A model generated the notes under the pieces. It was not told the origin of the DNA, made no database searches, and saw nothing but the letters and a program-made list of their open reading frames with translations. From Bradyrhizobium macuxiense (GTDB lineage Bacteria > Pseudomonadota > Alphaproteobacteria > Rhizobiales > Xanthobacteraceae): a DNA stretch of 64,000 nucleotides. A program made the translations under genes and the position numbers. The stretch covers positions 186,001 to 250,000 of the forward strand of contig NZ_VITY01000004.1 of NCBI RefSeq assembly GCF_007993935.1, read 5' to 3'. Below, one piece after another: positions 20,340 through 28,799 of this stretch; the stretch's first letter is position 1; each line of letters opens with the position of its first letter.

Positions 20340-21257
20340 TTAATGCAATCCCACTTGCCCGGCTTCCCAGCCCAGCATCGCCTGCTTGCGGGTGATGCCC
20401 CAGTGGTAGCCGGTGAGCGCGCCGCTCTTGCCGAGGGCGCGATGGCAGGGCACCACGAACGACACCGGGTTGCGGCCGACCGCGGCGCCGACGGCGCGCG
20501 AGGCCTTCGGGCTGTTGATGTTGCAGGCGATGTCGGAATAGCTCACCGCGCGGCCCATCGGGATCTTGAGCAGCGTCTCCCACACCCGCACCTCGAAGTC
20601 GGTGCCGATCAAGACGACGCGCAGCGGCTGGTCCGCCCGCCACAACCGTGTATCGAACACGCGCTGCGCCAGCGCGGTGGTGCCGTCGGTGTCCTCGACA
20701 TAGGTCGCGTTCGGCCAGCGCCGCTTCATGTCCGCGAATGCGGTCTGCTCGTCGCCGGGGTCGGCGAAGGCAAGCCCCGCGAGCCCGCGGTCCGTTGCGA
20801 TCACGATCGCGGTGCCGAACGGCGACGGATGGAAGCCGTAGCGCAGCGTCATGCCGCCGCCGCCGGTCTTCCATTCGCCGGGGGACATCGCCTCGTGCGT
20901 GACGAACAGGTCGTGCAGCCGTCCCGGGCCCGAGAGGCCGGAGTCCAGCGCCGCGTCGAGCACGCTGGCGGAATCGCGCAACAGGTTCTTGGCGTGGTCC
21001 AGCGTCAGCGCCTGCATGAAGGCCTTCGGCGTCAGCCCGGCCCAGCGGCGGAACAGATGGTGCAGTTCATCCGGCGTGACGGCGGCGGCATCGGCCATCG
21101 CTTCGATGGTCGGCTGGGTGCGCCAGTGTTCCGAGATGAACGCGATGGCGCGCCGCACTGAGTCATAGTCGCGCAGCGCGGCGCTCTGGAGGCCCGGCTT
21201 GGCCAGGCGCTGGTCATGTATGGCGAGTGTCATCATGGTGTCTGATTTAGGAGCCAT
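20340..21257 (-). CDS. AraC-domain/methylated-DNA cysteine S-methyltransferase (Ada-like)
   Basis: 305 residues from ATG 21257 (MAPKSDTMM); the start is uncertain, with ATG pairs at 21236/21233 and no clear ribosome site. An N-terminal AraC-type helix-turn-helix (PTIEAMADAAAVTPDELHHLF, LTPKAFMQALTLDHAKNLL) is fused to an O6-alkylguanine transferase domain with the active-site PCHR (FVVPCHRALGKSG). The N-terminal zinc/phosphotriester domain of E. coli Ada (the Cys sensor) is absent. It repairs O6-methylguanine by suicidal transfer; its DNA-binding part may target promoters. Confidence 0.92.
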   Translation of the reverse strand: MAPKSDTMMTLAIHDQRLAKPGLQSAALRDYDSVRRAIAFISEHWRTQPTIEAMADAAAVTPDELHHLFRRWAGLTPKAFMQALTLDHAKNLLRDSASVLDAALDSGLSGPGRLHDLFVTHEAMSPGEWKTGGGGMTLRYGFHPSPFGTAIVIATDRGLAGLAFADPGDEQTAFADMKRRWPNATYVEDTDGTTALAQRVFDTRLWRADQPLRVVLIGTDFEVRVWETLLKIPMGRAVSYSDIACNINSPKASRAVGAAVGRNPVSFVVPCHRALGKSGALTGYHWGITRKQAMLGWEAGQVGLH

Positions 21258-21293
21258 GGCGCATCCAAACCACCCGATTTCTGACAAGCTTGA

Positions 21294-21818
21294 CTAGGTG
21301 ATGGGGTTGTAGGTCGGGCCGCGTTTCGCGGCGTTGAGTGCCGCCGTCAAGGCTTTGGAAAAACTGGCCTTTTCGTCCGGGCTCAAGAAGCTGCCGACGT
21401 TGACCCGGCGGCCGCGGGACACCAGATAAAGCCGCTCGATGCCGAACTCCTCATGCGAGATCTGCTCGAACCGCACCCAGAGCGGATTGAGCACCCATTC
21501 CACCACATGGCCGCGGTGGCTGATCCTGCGCACCCGCAGTTCCGACGGCGTCACGGTGATCTCCTCGCTCGCCTTGGCGGTGCGGAAATTGACCTTGAAC
21601 GCCCAGTAGATCACCAGCACGTCGAGGCCGAAGAAGCCGAAGATCGGCCAGGCGCCCAGCCACCAGAACACCACGCCGGCGATGAAGCTGATCACGGTGA
21701 CGAACGACATCAGCACGATGAAGCCGGTGCGGTTCAGCGAGCGATGCGGCGTCAGCAGCGCCGAGAACAGTTTTGGCTCGGCCTCGGTGCCGGGATCAAA
21801 GTCGTTGCCTGCGGTCAT
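21294..21818 (-). CDS. DUF2244 membrane protein
   Basis: 174 residues. Two adjacent hydrophobic segments (about residues 32-50 and 54-72: GFIVLMSFVTVISFIAGVVF and WPIFGFFGLDVLVIYWAF) are followed by a cytoplasmic beta-rich domain with VTPSELRVRRISHRG, WVLNPLWVRFEQ and YLVSRGRRVNVGSFL. This matches DUF2244, common next to nth in alphaproteobacteria. Function unknown. It diverges from nth with only about 22 bp between the starts. Confidence 0.88.
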   Translation of the reverse strand: MTAGNDFDPGTEAEPKLFSALLTPHRSLNRTGFIVLMSFVTVISFIAGVVFWWLGAWPIFGFFGLDVLVIYWAFKVNFRTAKASEEITVTPSELRVRRISHRGHVVEWVLNPLWVRFEQISHEEFGIERLYLVSRGRRVNVGSFLSPDEKASFSKALTAALNAAKRGPTYNPIT

Positions 21819-21840
21819 GACGTATCAGTATATCCGGTTC

Positions 21841-22626
21841 ATGGCCAAAATCATCCGCTCTCAACGCGCCAACACGCCAGGCGTTCGGTCGGCGCCGAAG
21901 AAGAAAGCCGCGAAAGCGGCAAAGCCGCTGTCCAAACGTGCGGCAAAGAAGCTGCCCGTAAAGGCTGCCAAGAAGGCGGCCAAGCCCAGGCCATGGACGG
22001 CGGAGGAGGTCTACGAGGTTTTCGACCGGTTCCGCAAAGCCAATCCCGAGCCGAAGGGCGAGCTCGAGCATCTCAACCCGTACACGCTGCTGGTCGCGGT
22101 GGTGCTGTCGGCGCAGGCCACCGACGCCGGCGTCAACAAAGCGACGCGGCCGCTGTTCGAAGTCGCCGACACGCCGAAGAAAATGGTCGAGCTCGGAGAA
22201 GATCGAGTGCGCGAGTACATCAAGACCATCGGGCTCTATCGCAACAAGGCGAAGAACGTCATCGCGCTCTCGGAGAAGCTGATCGCCGAATTCGGCAGCC
22301 AGGTGCCGCGCACCCGTGCCGAAATCGAGTCATTGCCCGGTGCCGGCCGCAAGACCGCGAATGTCGTGCTCAACATGGCGTTCGGCGAACACACGATGGC
22401 GGTCGACACCCATGTGTTTCGCGTCGGCAATCGCACCGGACTCGCACCCGGCAAGACGCCGCTTGAGGTCGAGCTGGGATTGGAGAAGGTGATCCCGACG
22501 GAATTCATGCTGCACGCCCATCACTGGCTGATCCTGCATGGCCGCTATACCTGCCTCGCCCGCGGCCCGCGTTGCGAAGTGTGTCTGATCAATGATCTCT
22601 GCCGGTGGCCGGAGAAGACCGTCTGA
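21841..22626 (+). CDS. nth: Endonuclease III (DNA glycosylase/AP lyase)
   Basis: 261 residues from ATG 21841; an ATG at 21817 would add eight residues and overlap the divergent DUF2244 start. Repairs oxidised pyrimidines. The helix-hairpin-helix LPGAGRKTANVVL holds the catalytic Lys171, and Asp189 lies in AVDTHVFR. A C-terminal 4Fe-4S cluster motif C-x6-C-x2-C-x5-C is present (CLARGPRCEVCLINDLC). The first 50 residues are a Lys/Ala/Pro-rich tail (KKKAAKAAKPLSKRAAKK), histone-H1-like, not found in E. coli Nth and probably DNA-binding. Confidence 0.96.
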   Translation: MAKIIRSQRANTPGVRSAPKKKAAKAAKPLSKRAAKKLPVKAAKKAAKPRPWTAEEVYEVFDRFRKANPEPKGELEHLNPYTLLVAVVLSAQATDAGVNKATRPLFEVADTPKKMVELGEDRVREYIKTIGLYRNKAKNVIALSEKLIAEFGSQVPRTRAEIESLPGAGRKTANVVLNMAFGEHTMAVDTHVFRVGNRTGLAPGKTPLEVELGLEKVIPTEFMLHAHHWLILHGRYTCLARGPRCEVCLINDLCRWPEKTV

Positions 22627-22692
22627 GCCATGATCGTCATGGTGTGGTAATAGGCTCGTCCGGCGTTCCGGTGCGTGATCGAGGAGTGTAGC

Positions 22693-23844
22693 GTGACAGA
22701 GCAGGTTCAAGACGGTTCCTCACGCGTCACCGAGCCGGCTCTTGCACCTGCGACAGCGCCAGTCGCACCGAAATCTGCGACCAAGGGTTTCTGGCGCCGT
22801 TTCGCGATCCCGCTGTTTGCGGTGCTCGTTGCACTCGCCTTCGTCGTTGTGGCGACCTCGCGCTGGAATGCGTGGATCGGCAGCGCCACGATCCAGATCA
22901 CCGATGACGCCTATGTGCGGGCCGAGCTCACCCAGCTCAGTAGCCGCGTCTCGGGCGAAGTGCTCACGGTCGCCGTTTCCGATTTCCAGCGCGTCAAGGC
23001 CGGCGATCTCCTGGTGCAGATCGATCCTGCCGACTACCAGGCGCAGGTCGCACAGGCCGAGGCGGGCGTGGTCGGTGCGCAGGCCGCGCTCGACAACCTC
23101 AACAACCAGGTCGAGCTGCAATATGCGACCATCGCGCAGGCCGAGGCCTCGCGGCTGTCCGCGGAGGCGCAGGAGACTTTGGCGCGGCAGGAGGAAGAGC
23201 GTCAGCACTCGTTGTCGCAAACCGATGCCGGCACGTTGCAGCGCCTCGAACAGGCCACTGCGGCTTACGCCAAGTCGCAGGCCGACGTGAAGGCCAGCCG
23301 TGCGGTGATCGCCGCGCAGCGCCATCAGCTCGAGGTCCTGCAGGGCACCAAGAAGCAGCGCGCCGCCGACCTCGACGCTGCCAAGGCGCTGCTGGCATCG
23401 GCCAAGCTCAAGCTCGGCTACACCAGGATCGCCGCGCCGTTCGACGGCGTCACCGGCGAGCGCCAGGTGCAGCCGGGCGACTACGTCAACATCGGCACCA
23501 ACCTGGTCAACGTCGTGCCGCTGCCGAACGTCTATGTGATCGCCAACTACAAGGAAACCCAGCTGACCAACGTCATGCCGGGCCAGCCGGTCGAGGTCAC
23601 GGTGGATACGTTCTCCGGCGAGAGGTTGCGCGGCACGGTCGAGCGCATCGCGCCGGCGAGCGGATCGCAATTCGCACTGCTGCCGCCCGACAACGCCACC
23701 GGCAACTTCACCAAGGTGGTGCAACGCATCCCGGTGCGCATCCAGTTCGACAAGGGCCAGAAGCTGCTCGAGCGCCTGCTGCCGGGCATGTCGGTGGTGA
23801 CGCGGATCAATACCGGCGAGGCGGTCGCCAATGCCGGAAAATAA
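22693..23844 (+). CDS. HlyD/EmrA-family membrane fusion protein
   Basis: 383 residues starting GTG 22693, six bases after GAGGAG; a GTG at 22675 would add six codons. One N-terminal membrane segment (FAIPLFAVLVALAFVVVATS), then biotinyl-lipoyl-like half-motifs (SGEVLTVAVSDFQRVKAGDLL), a long coiled coil (residues about 115-235), and a C-terminal barrel (YTRIAAPFDGVTGERQVQPG). It is the periplasmic adaptor for the MFS pump encoded next, whose start it overlaps by 14 bases. Together they form an EmrAB-type tripartite efflux system; an outer-membrane channel is not encoded here. Confidence 0.92.
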   Translation: MTEQVQDGSSRVTEPALAPATAPVAPKSATKGFWRRFAIPLFAVLVALAFVVVATSRWNAWIGSATIQITDDAYVRAELTQLSSRVSGEVLTVAVSDFQRVKAGDLLVQIDPADYQAQVAQAEAGVVGAQAALDNLNNQVELQYATIAQAEASRLSAEAQETLARQEEERQHSLSQTDAGTLQRLEQATAAYAKSQADVKASRAVIAAQRHQLEVLQGTKKQRAADLDAAKALLASAKLKLGYTRIAAPFDGVTGERQVQPGDYVNIGTNLVNVVPLPNVYVIANYKETQLTNVMPGQPVEVTVDTFSGERLRGTVERIAPASGSQFALLPPDNATGNFTKVVQRIPVRIQFDKGQKLLERLLPGMSVVTRINTGEAVANAGK

Positions 23845-25462
23845 TGACGACCGTCGCAGCGGTCCGGTCTCGCGCGGTGACGTCGCGCGCTATCCGTTTT
23901 TCGCTGTTGTCGCCGTGCTGCTCGGCGCATTCCTGGCGAATTTCGACAGCCGCCTGACCACGATCGGCCTGCCCGATTTGCGCGGCGCGTTCTCGCTCAC
24001 CTTCGACGAGGGCGCGTGGCTCTCGACCGCGGCGATCGGCTCGCAGATCTTCGTCGCGCCTGCGGTCGCCTGGCTTGCCACCGTGTTCGGCTTGCGGCGC
24101 GTGCTCGGCATTCCGAGCCTGGTCTACGCCGTGGTCTCGCTGACCATCCCGTTCGTGCGCGATTACACGACGCTGATTGCGCTCAGCATCGCGCACGGCA
24201 TGCTGCTCGGCACCTTCGTGCCGGCGACGCTGATGATCATCCTGCGCAACCTGCCGATCCGCTGGTGGATTCCGGGAATTGCGATGTATTCGATCCGCGT
24301 CGGATTCGCGCTGGACTCGTCGAGCTCGCTGGTCGGCTTCTATGTCGAGCATCTCGGCTGGCAGTGGCTGTATTGGCAGGGCGTGGTGATAGCGCCGCTG
24401 ATGGGGCTGATGGTCTATCTCGGCACGCCGAGCGAGCCGGTCAATCGCGACCTGCTGCACCATGCCGATTGGGGCGGCATGCTGCTGCTCGGCGCCGGCG
24501 TGGCGATGGTCTATGCCGGGCTCGATCAGGGCAACCGGCTGGACTGGCTCTCGTCGGGCACCGTGATGGCGCTTTTGATCGGGGGCGGGTTGTTGATCAT
24601 CGGCTTCATGATCAACGAGATGGTCGCGCCCCGGCCCTGGGCGCATTTCAACGTGCTGTTCTCGCGCAATATCGGGCTCTCGCTGATCGTCATCCTCTTG
24701 TACACGCTGACCAGCCTGTCGAATTCGTCGCTGGTGCCGAATTTCCTCGGCGCCGTCGGCGCGCTGCGGCCGGAGCAGTCCGGCGTGCTGCTGTTCACCT
24801 ACGGCGCGCTGCCGATGTTCGTGCTGGTGCCGATCTCGATCCTGCTGCTCCGCCATCTCGATCCGCGCATCGTCGTGGTGCTCGGCTTCTCGGCATTCGC
24901 GGCCGCCAATCTCTGGGGCACGCAGCTGAGCCATGTCTGGGCACGGGAGGATTTCGTCGGCATCGTGCTGCTGACGTCGGTGGGGCAGGCGTTCACGCTG
25001 CTGCCGATCATCATCATGGCGCTGTCCAATTCCGATCCGTCGCGGGCGACGGCGTTCGCGGCCTATATCCAGATCATGCGGCTCGGCGGTGCCGAGATCG
25101 GCGTGGCCCTGATGGGAACGTGGCTGCGCGTTCGCGAGCAGATCCATTCGAACTATCTCGGACAGCACGTCCAGAACGGCGACGTCGACGTCGTGAACTT
25201 GCTGAAGCGGTTGGCCGGTGAATTTTCCGGCCACGGCCTCGGGGCGGCGATGGCGCGGGCCGTCGGCAGGCTGGCGGCGCTGGTGCAGCGCGAGGCCAAC
25301 ACGCTCGCCTACATTGACGGCTTCTGGCTGTGCTTCTGGCTCGCGATCGCGGCGCTGTTCATTGTGGCCCTGATCACGCGTGCGCCGCAGGGCCCGCTGT
25401 CGCCGGTGCCGCTCGGCTTCATCAGGAATGTGCTGCGCAAGCCGGGCGCCGCCGCGTCCTGA
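23831..25462 (+). CDS. DHA2-family MFS efflux pump (EmrB-like)
   Basis: 543 residues, about 14 membrane helices as in EmrB. N-terminal segment FFAVVAVLLGAFLANFDSRL with DxRLTTIGLPDLRGAF resembles the family D1 motif; the loop after helix 2 is short. A periplasmic insert near LRVREQIHSNYLGQHVQNGD precedes the last helix, as in EmrB-type pumps working with HlyD adaptors. Translationally coupled to the upstream adaptor. Substrate unknown; proximity to the polyketide cassette suggests but does not prove a shared role. Confidence 0.92.
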   Translation: MPENNDDRRSGPVSRGDVARYPFFAVVAVLLGAFLANFDSRLTTIGLPDLRGAFSLTFDEGAWLSTAAIGSQIFVAPAVAWLATVFGLRRVLGIPSLVYAVVSLTIPFVRDYTTLIALSIAHGMLLGTFVPATLMIILRNLPIRWWIPGIAMYSIRVGFALDSSSSLVGFYVEHLGWQWLYWQGVVIAPLMGLMVYLGTPSEPVNRDLLHHADWGGMLLLGAGVAMVYAGLDQGNRLDWLSSGTVMALLIGGGLLIIGFMINEMVAPRPWAHFNVLFSRNIGLSLIVILLYTLTSLSNSSLVPNFLGAVGALRPEQSGVLLFTYGALPMFVLVPISILLLRHLDPRIVVVLGFSAFAAANLWGTQLSHVWAREDFVGIVLLTSVGQAFTLLPIIIMALSNSDPSRATAFAAYIQIMRLGGAEIGVALMGTWLRVREQIHSNYLGQHVQNGDVDVVNLLKRLAGEFSGHGLGAAMARAVGRLAALVQREANTLAYIDGFWLCFWLAIAALFIVALITRAPQGPLSPVPLGFIRNVLRKPGAAAS

Positions 25463-25594
25463 TTGACGAACGGCGCGGCGCGGCCGTCGCCGCCGGGGTC
25501 AATTTATAGTGAATGCCGCGCTCCCTGTATCTCACCGGCGTCTGAAATATTTTGCACGTCGCGTGGTTCCACAACCGGGGGAACTGGAGCCACG

Positions 25595-26656
25595 ATGATC
25601 GAGACCAAGCAGACGGCCGCGCTTGTTTCCATGGCGACGGCGGTTCCACCGCATCTATTCCATCAGGGACAAGTCCTGCAGGCCGCCCGCAACCTTCTCG
25701 CCGACCGCTATCCCGAATTCGAGACGCTCTCGAGCCTGTTCGCCAACACCGGCATCCAGCATCGCCATGGCGTGAAGCCGATCGAATGGTATCTCGAACG
25801 GCGCGGTTGGCCGGAGCGGACGCAGGCGTTCCTGGAAGGCGCCGAGGCGCTGTTCGTCGATGCCGCCGGCAAGGCGATCGCGCGCGCCGACGTGACCGGC
25901 AGCGACATCGATACCGTGGTGACCGTGTGCTCGACCGGCATCGCCACGCCGACGCTGGAGGCGCGCGTCGCCGGCAAGCTCGGCCTGCGGCCGGATGTGT
26001 CGCGTGTGCCGGTGTTTGGCCTCGGCTGCGCCGGCGGCGTGTCGGGCCTCTCGATCGCGGCGCGGCTGGCGCAAGCGCGGCCGGGCGCGAACGTGCTGCT
26101 GGTCGCGCTCGAGCTCTGCACGCTCGCGGTCCGCCACGATGAACTGACCAAGGCGAACATGGTTGCGGCCAGCCTGTTCGGCGATGGCGCCGCGGCGATC
26201 GTGCTGCGCGCCGGTGACGGCGGTGCGACGCGGATCGAGGCGGCCGGCGAAAAGCTGTGGCCGGATACGCTCGGCATCATGGGCTGGACGGTCGATCCGG
26301 AAGGATTCGGCGTCGTGTTTCAGCGCACCATTCCGGATTTCGTCCGCGACCACGTTGGACTGGCCGTGAGCGAAATCCTGGCCCGGATGGAGTTGACGAC
26401 CGATGACATCGACCGCTTCCTCTGCCATCCCGGCGGCTCCAAGGTCATCGCCGCGCTGGAGCGGGCGCTCGCGCTCGATCAGGGCACGCTCGATCATGAG
26501 CGCGACGTCATCGCGGCGTGCGGCAACATGTCGGCCCCGACGGTTCTGTTCGTCCTCGAACGCGCTTGCGCCAAGGGCCTGCCACCGCGCGCGCTGCTCA
26601 CCGCGCTCGGGCCGGGCTTCACGCTCAGCTGCGTTGCGCTGAGGCACGCGGCGTGA
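25595..26656 (+). CDS. Type III polyketide synthase (chalcone/stilbene synthase family)
   Basis: 353 residues from ATG 25595, behind GGAG; an upstream in-frame ATG at 25463 was rejected because its 44 residues are not family-like. The thiolase-fold catalytic triad is complete: Cys145 in FGLGCAGGVSG, His278 in FLCHPGGSK and Asn311 in ACGNMSAPT. Such homodimeric enzymes extend acyl-CoA starters with malonyl-CoA and cyclise to alkylpyrones, alkylresorcinols or similar. The next gene is an isoprenylcysteine-methyltransferase-like protein overlapping by 4 bases, as in the Bacillus bpsAB and Streptomyces srsAB pairs. Alkylpyrone or alkylresorcinol synthesis is the best inference. Confidence 0.93.
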   Translation: MIETKQTAALVSMATAVPPHLFHQGQVLQAARNLLADRYPEFETLSSLFANTGIQHRHGVKPIEWYLERRGWPERTQAFLEGAEALFVDAAGKAIARADVTGSDIDTVVTVCSTGIATPTLEARVAGKLGLRPDVSRVPVFGLGCAGGVSGLSIAARLAQARPGANVLLVALELCTLAVRHDELTKANMVAASLFGDGAAAIVLRAGDGGATRIEAAGEKLWPDTLGIMGWTVDPEGFGVVFQRTIPDFVRDHVGLAVSEILARMELTTDDIDRFLCHPGGSKVIAALERALALDQGTLDHERDVIAACGNMSAPTVLFVLERACAKGLPPRALLTALGPGFTLSCVALRHAA

Positions 26657-27165
26657 GCTTCGCCTCGCTCATCCTTGCGTTGGTCACGCTGCAACGCCTC
26701 GGCGAGCTCGTGCTGTCACGTCGCAACACGGAGCGGCTGCTGGCGCAAGGCGCGATCGAGGTCGGCGCCGGTCACTACCCGTTCATCGTGCTGCTTCACG
26801 CCGGCTGGCTGACCGCGCTGTGGATCTGGGGCCGCAACCAGGATGTCAACCTGGCTGCATTAGCGGCTTTCGTGGCGCTGCAAGGCTTGCGGCTGTGGAT
26901 CCTCGCCGCGCTCGGACCGCGATGGACCACGCGGATCATCGTCTTGCCGGGTGCGCCGCTGATCGCATCCGGGCCGTACCGGTACTTTCCGCATCCAAAC
27001 TATGCCGTCGTCGTCGCTGAAATCGCGCTGCTGTCGCTCGCATTGCACCTGCCCGTGTTGGCGTTGATCTTCACCGTGCTCAATTGTGCGGTGCTCGCCG
27101 TCCGAATTCGCGCCGAGAGCCGTGCGTTGTCGGTTTCCGACTGGCCGCGCATCAGCACGCCATGA
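26653..27165 (+). CDS. Isoprenylcysteine carboxyl methyltransferase-like membrane protein
   Basis: 170 residues from GTG 26653, sharing GTGA with the polyketide synthase stop. Four to five hydrophobic segments and the conserved C-terminal signature GPYRYFPHPNYAVVVAEI with a following RIRAESRAL, the SAM-binding part of ICMT-like methyltransferases. Bacterial members next to type III polyketide synthases (BpsB) O-methylate alkylpyrones. Its stop overlaps the next start as ATGA, so three genes are translationally chained. Confidence 0.88.
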   Translation: MSFASLILALVTLQRLGELVLSRRNTERLLAQGAIEVGAGHYPFIVLLHAGWLTALWIWGRNQDVNLAALAAFVALQGLRLWILAALGPRWTTRIIVLPGAPLIASGPYRYFPHPNYAVVVAEIALLSLALHLPVLALIFTVLNCAVLAVRIRAESRALSVSDWPRISTP

Positions 27166-28799
27166 GCGAGCGGGCAGATCACCCGGCCGATACCCCATCG
27201 GCTGCGACCTGGGCGGGCTTCCTGCTGATGTGCCTCGGCATGTTCATGGCGATCCTCGACATCCAGGTCGTCGCGACCTCGCTGCCGACGATCCAGCGCG
27301 CGCTTGCGATCTCGCCCTCGGCGATGAGCTGGATCCAGACCGCCTATCTGATCGCCGAGGTGATCGCGATCCCGCTGACCGGACTGTTCACCCATGCACT
27401 GTCGCTGCGATGGCTGTTCGTCCTCGCCGTCAGCCTGTTCACCATCGCGTCCGTCGGCTGCGCCTTCAGCGACGGTTTTGCCGTGCTGCTGACGTTCCGC
27501 CTTCTGCAGGGATTTTCCGGCGGCGTTCTGATCCCGGCGGTATTCTCCGCCGTATTCACGCTGTTTCCGGCGCGCCTGCACCCGGTCGCCACCACGATCG
27601 GCGGCGCCGTCGCCGTGCTCGCACCGACCGTTGGACCTGTTGTCGGCGGCTGGATCACGCAGACCTGGTCGTGGCCGTGGCTGTTCCTGATCAATCTGAT
27701 TCCGGGAACGCTCGCGGCCTTGGTCACGCCGTTGCTGCTTCCGAAGGAGGGGATGCATCTTCGCGCGTTCTCCAGGCTGGATAAATCGTCGCTGATCCTG
27801 CTCGCAGCGGCCCTCGCAAGCTTCATGATCGGGCTGAAGGAAGCGCCGCAGCGCGGCTGGGCCTCGATGCTCTGCCTCAGCTTGCTGATCGGAAGCATTG
27901 CCGGGATGGCGCTGCTGATCCGGCGCACGCTCCGCGCGGCGGATCCGATCGCGCAATTGACCCTGTTCCGGCGGCGTTCGTTCGCGATCGGTTGCGCTCT
28001 GAGCTTTTGCCTCGGCATCGGGCTTTACGGATCGACCTATCTGATGCCGGTATTCCTCGGCTTCGTCCGCCGCCACGACGCCTTCGAGATCGGCACCATC
28101 ATGCTGGTCACGGGAGCCGCGCAGCTCGTCGCCGCGCCGCTGGCGGCCTTCCTCGAAAGTCGCGTCGGTGCGCTGGTGTTGACCGGCACGGGCTTCGCCT
28201 TGTTCGCGCTCGGTCTCGGACTGAGCGCCTTCCAGCCGCGGACGGCCGATTTCGGCGAGATGCTCTGGCCGCAGGTCGTGCGCGGCGTCGCCATCATGTT
28301 CTGCCTGCTGCCGCCGACACGGTTTGCGCTGGGCAGCCTGCCGGAGGCCGAAATTGCCGACGCCAGTGGACTGTTCAACCTGATGCGAAATCTGGGTGGC
28401 GCGATCGGGATCGCCCTGATCGACACCATCCTCTACGGGCGCAGCCCAATCTATGGCGAGGATTTTCGTGCGCGCCTGCTGGCAGGCGATGTCAACGCGG
28501 CGCAGGCGGTCGGGCTCGATCCGATGTTGCTGATCAACCGTCCGCCGGGTCCGCCGGACGATGCCACGGTGGCGTTCGTCCGGCCGCTGGTCGAACGGGC
28601 GTCGCTCGCGCTCACCGTCAACGAGGCATGGGCGATGCTCGCCTGCGTCGCGATCGCCGGGCTTTTGCTGGTGTCATTCGCGCGCGACCGGGCGCCGGCA
28701 TCCCTCCAGGTGCCGCGGGAATGCGAGCTAGAGCATGATGCGGAAAAGTGGACACCGGCTTTCCGAAAAGATCATGCTCAAAAAGAGCATCTAGATTGA
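27162..28799 (+). CDS. MFS transporter, DHA2 (14-helix) drug/metabolite exporter
   Basis: 545 residues from ATG 27162, coupled to the methyltransferase. DHA2-type features: GMFMAILDIQVVATSLPTIQ in helix 1, AYLIAEVIAIPLTGL, and helix 5 with APTVGPVVGGWIT (antiporter motif C). Likely exports the product of the polyketide cassette. The last 22 codons, from 28731, lie inside a palindromic repeat element, so the C-terminal tail EHDAEKWTPAFRKDHAQ is element-derived and unlike the family. It overlaps the convergent EI24 gene by 9 bases. Confidence 0.92.
   Translation: MSERADHPADTPSAATWAGFLLMCLGMFMAILDIQVVATSLPTIQRALAISPSAMSWIQTAYLIAEVIAIPLTGLFTHALSLRWLFVLAVSLFTIASVGCAFSDGFAVLLTFRLLQGFSGGVLIPAVFSAVFTLFPARLHPVATTIGGAVAVLAPTVGPVVGGWITQTWSWPWLFLINLIPGTLAALVTPLLLPKEGMHLRAFSRLDKSSLILLAAALASFMIGLKEAPQRGWASMLCLSLLIGSIAGMALLIRRTLRAADPIAQLTLFRRRSFAIGCALSFCLGIGLYGSTYLMPVFLGFVRRHDAFEIGTIMLVTGAAQLVAAPLAAFLESRVGALVLTGTGFALFALGLGLSAFQPRTADFGEMLWPQVVRGVAIMFCLLPPTRFALGSLPEAEIADASGLFNLMRNLGGAIGIALIDTILYGRSPIYGEDFRARLLAGDVNAAQAVGLDPMLLINRPPGPPDDATVAFVRPLVERASLALTVNEAWAMLACVAIAGLLLVSFARDRAPASLQVPRECELEHDAEKWTPAFRKDHAQKEHLD
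28731..28779. repeat. 49-bp palindromic element inside the 3' end of the MFS gene
   Basis: Outer arms GAGCATGAT (28731-28739) and ATCATGCTC (28771-28779) are perfect inverted repeats, with inner pairs around GGAAAAG and CTTTCC. The centre AAGTGGACACCGG matches the core AAGTGGNNACCGG of the 44-bp elements at 31191 and 32252. This one is read as protein in the MFS frame. Confidence 0.85.
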
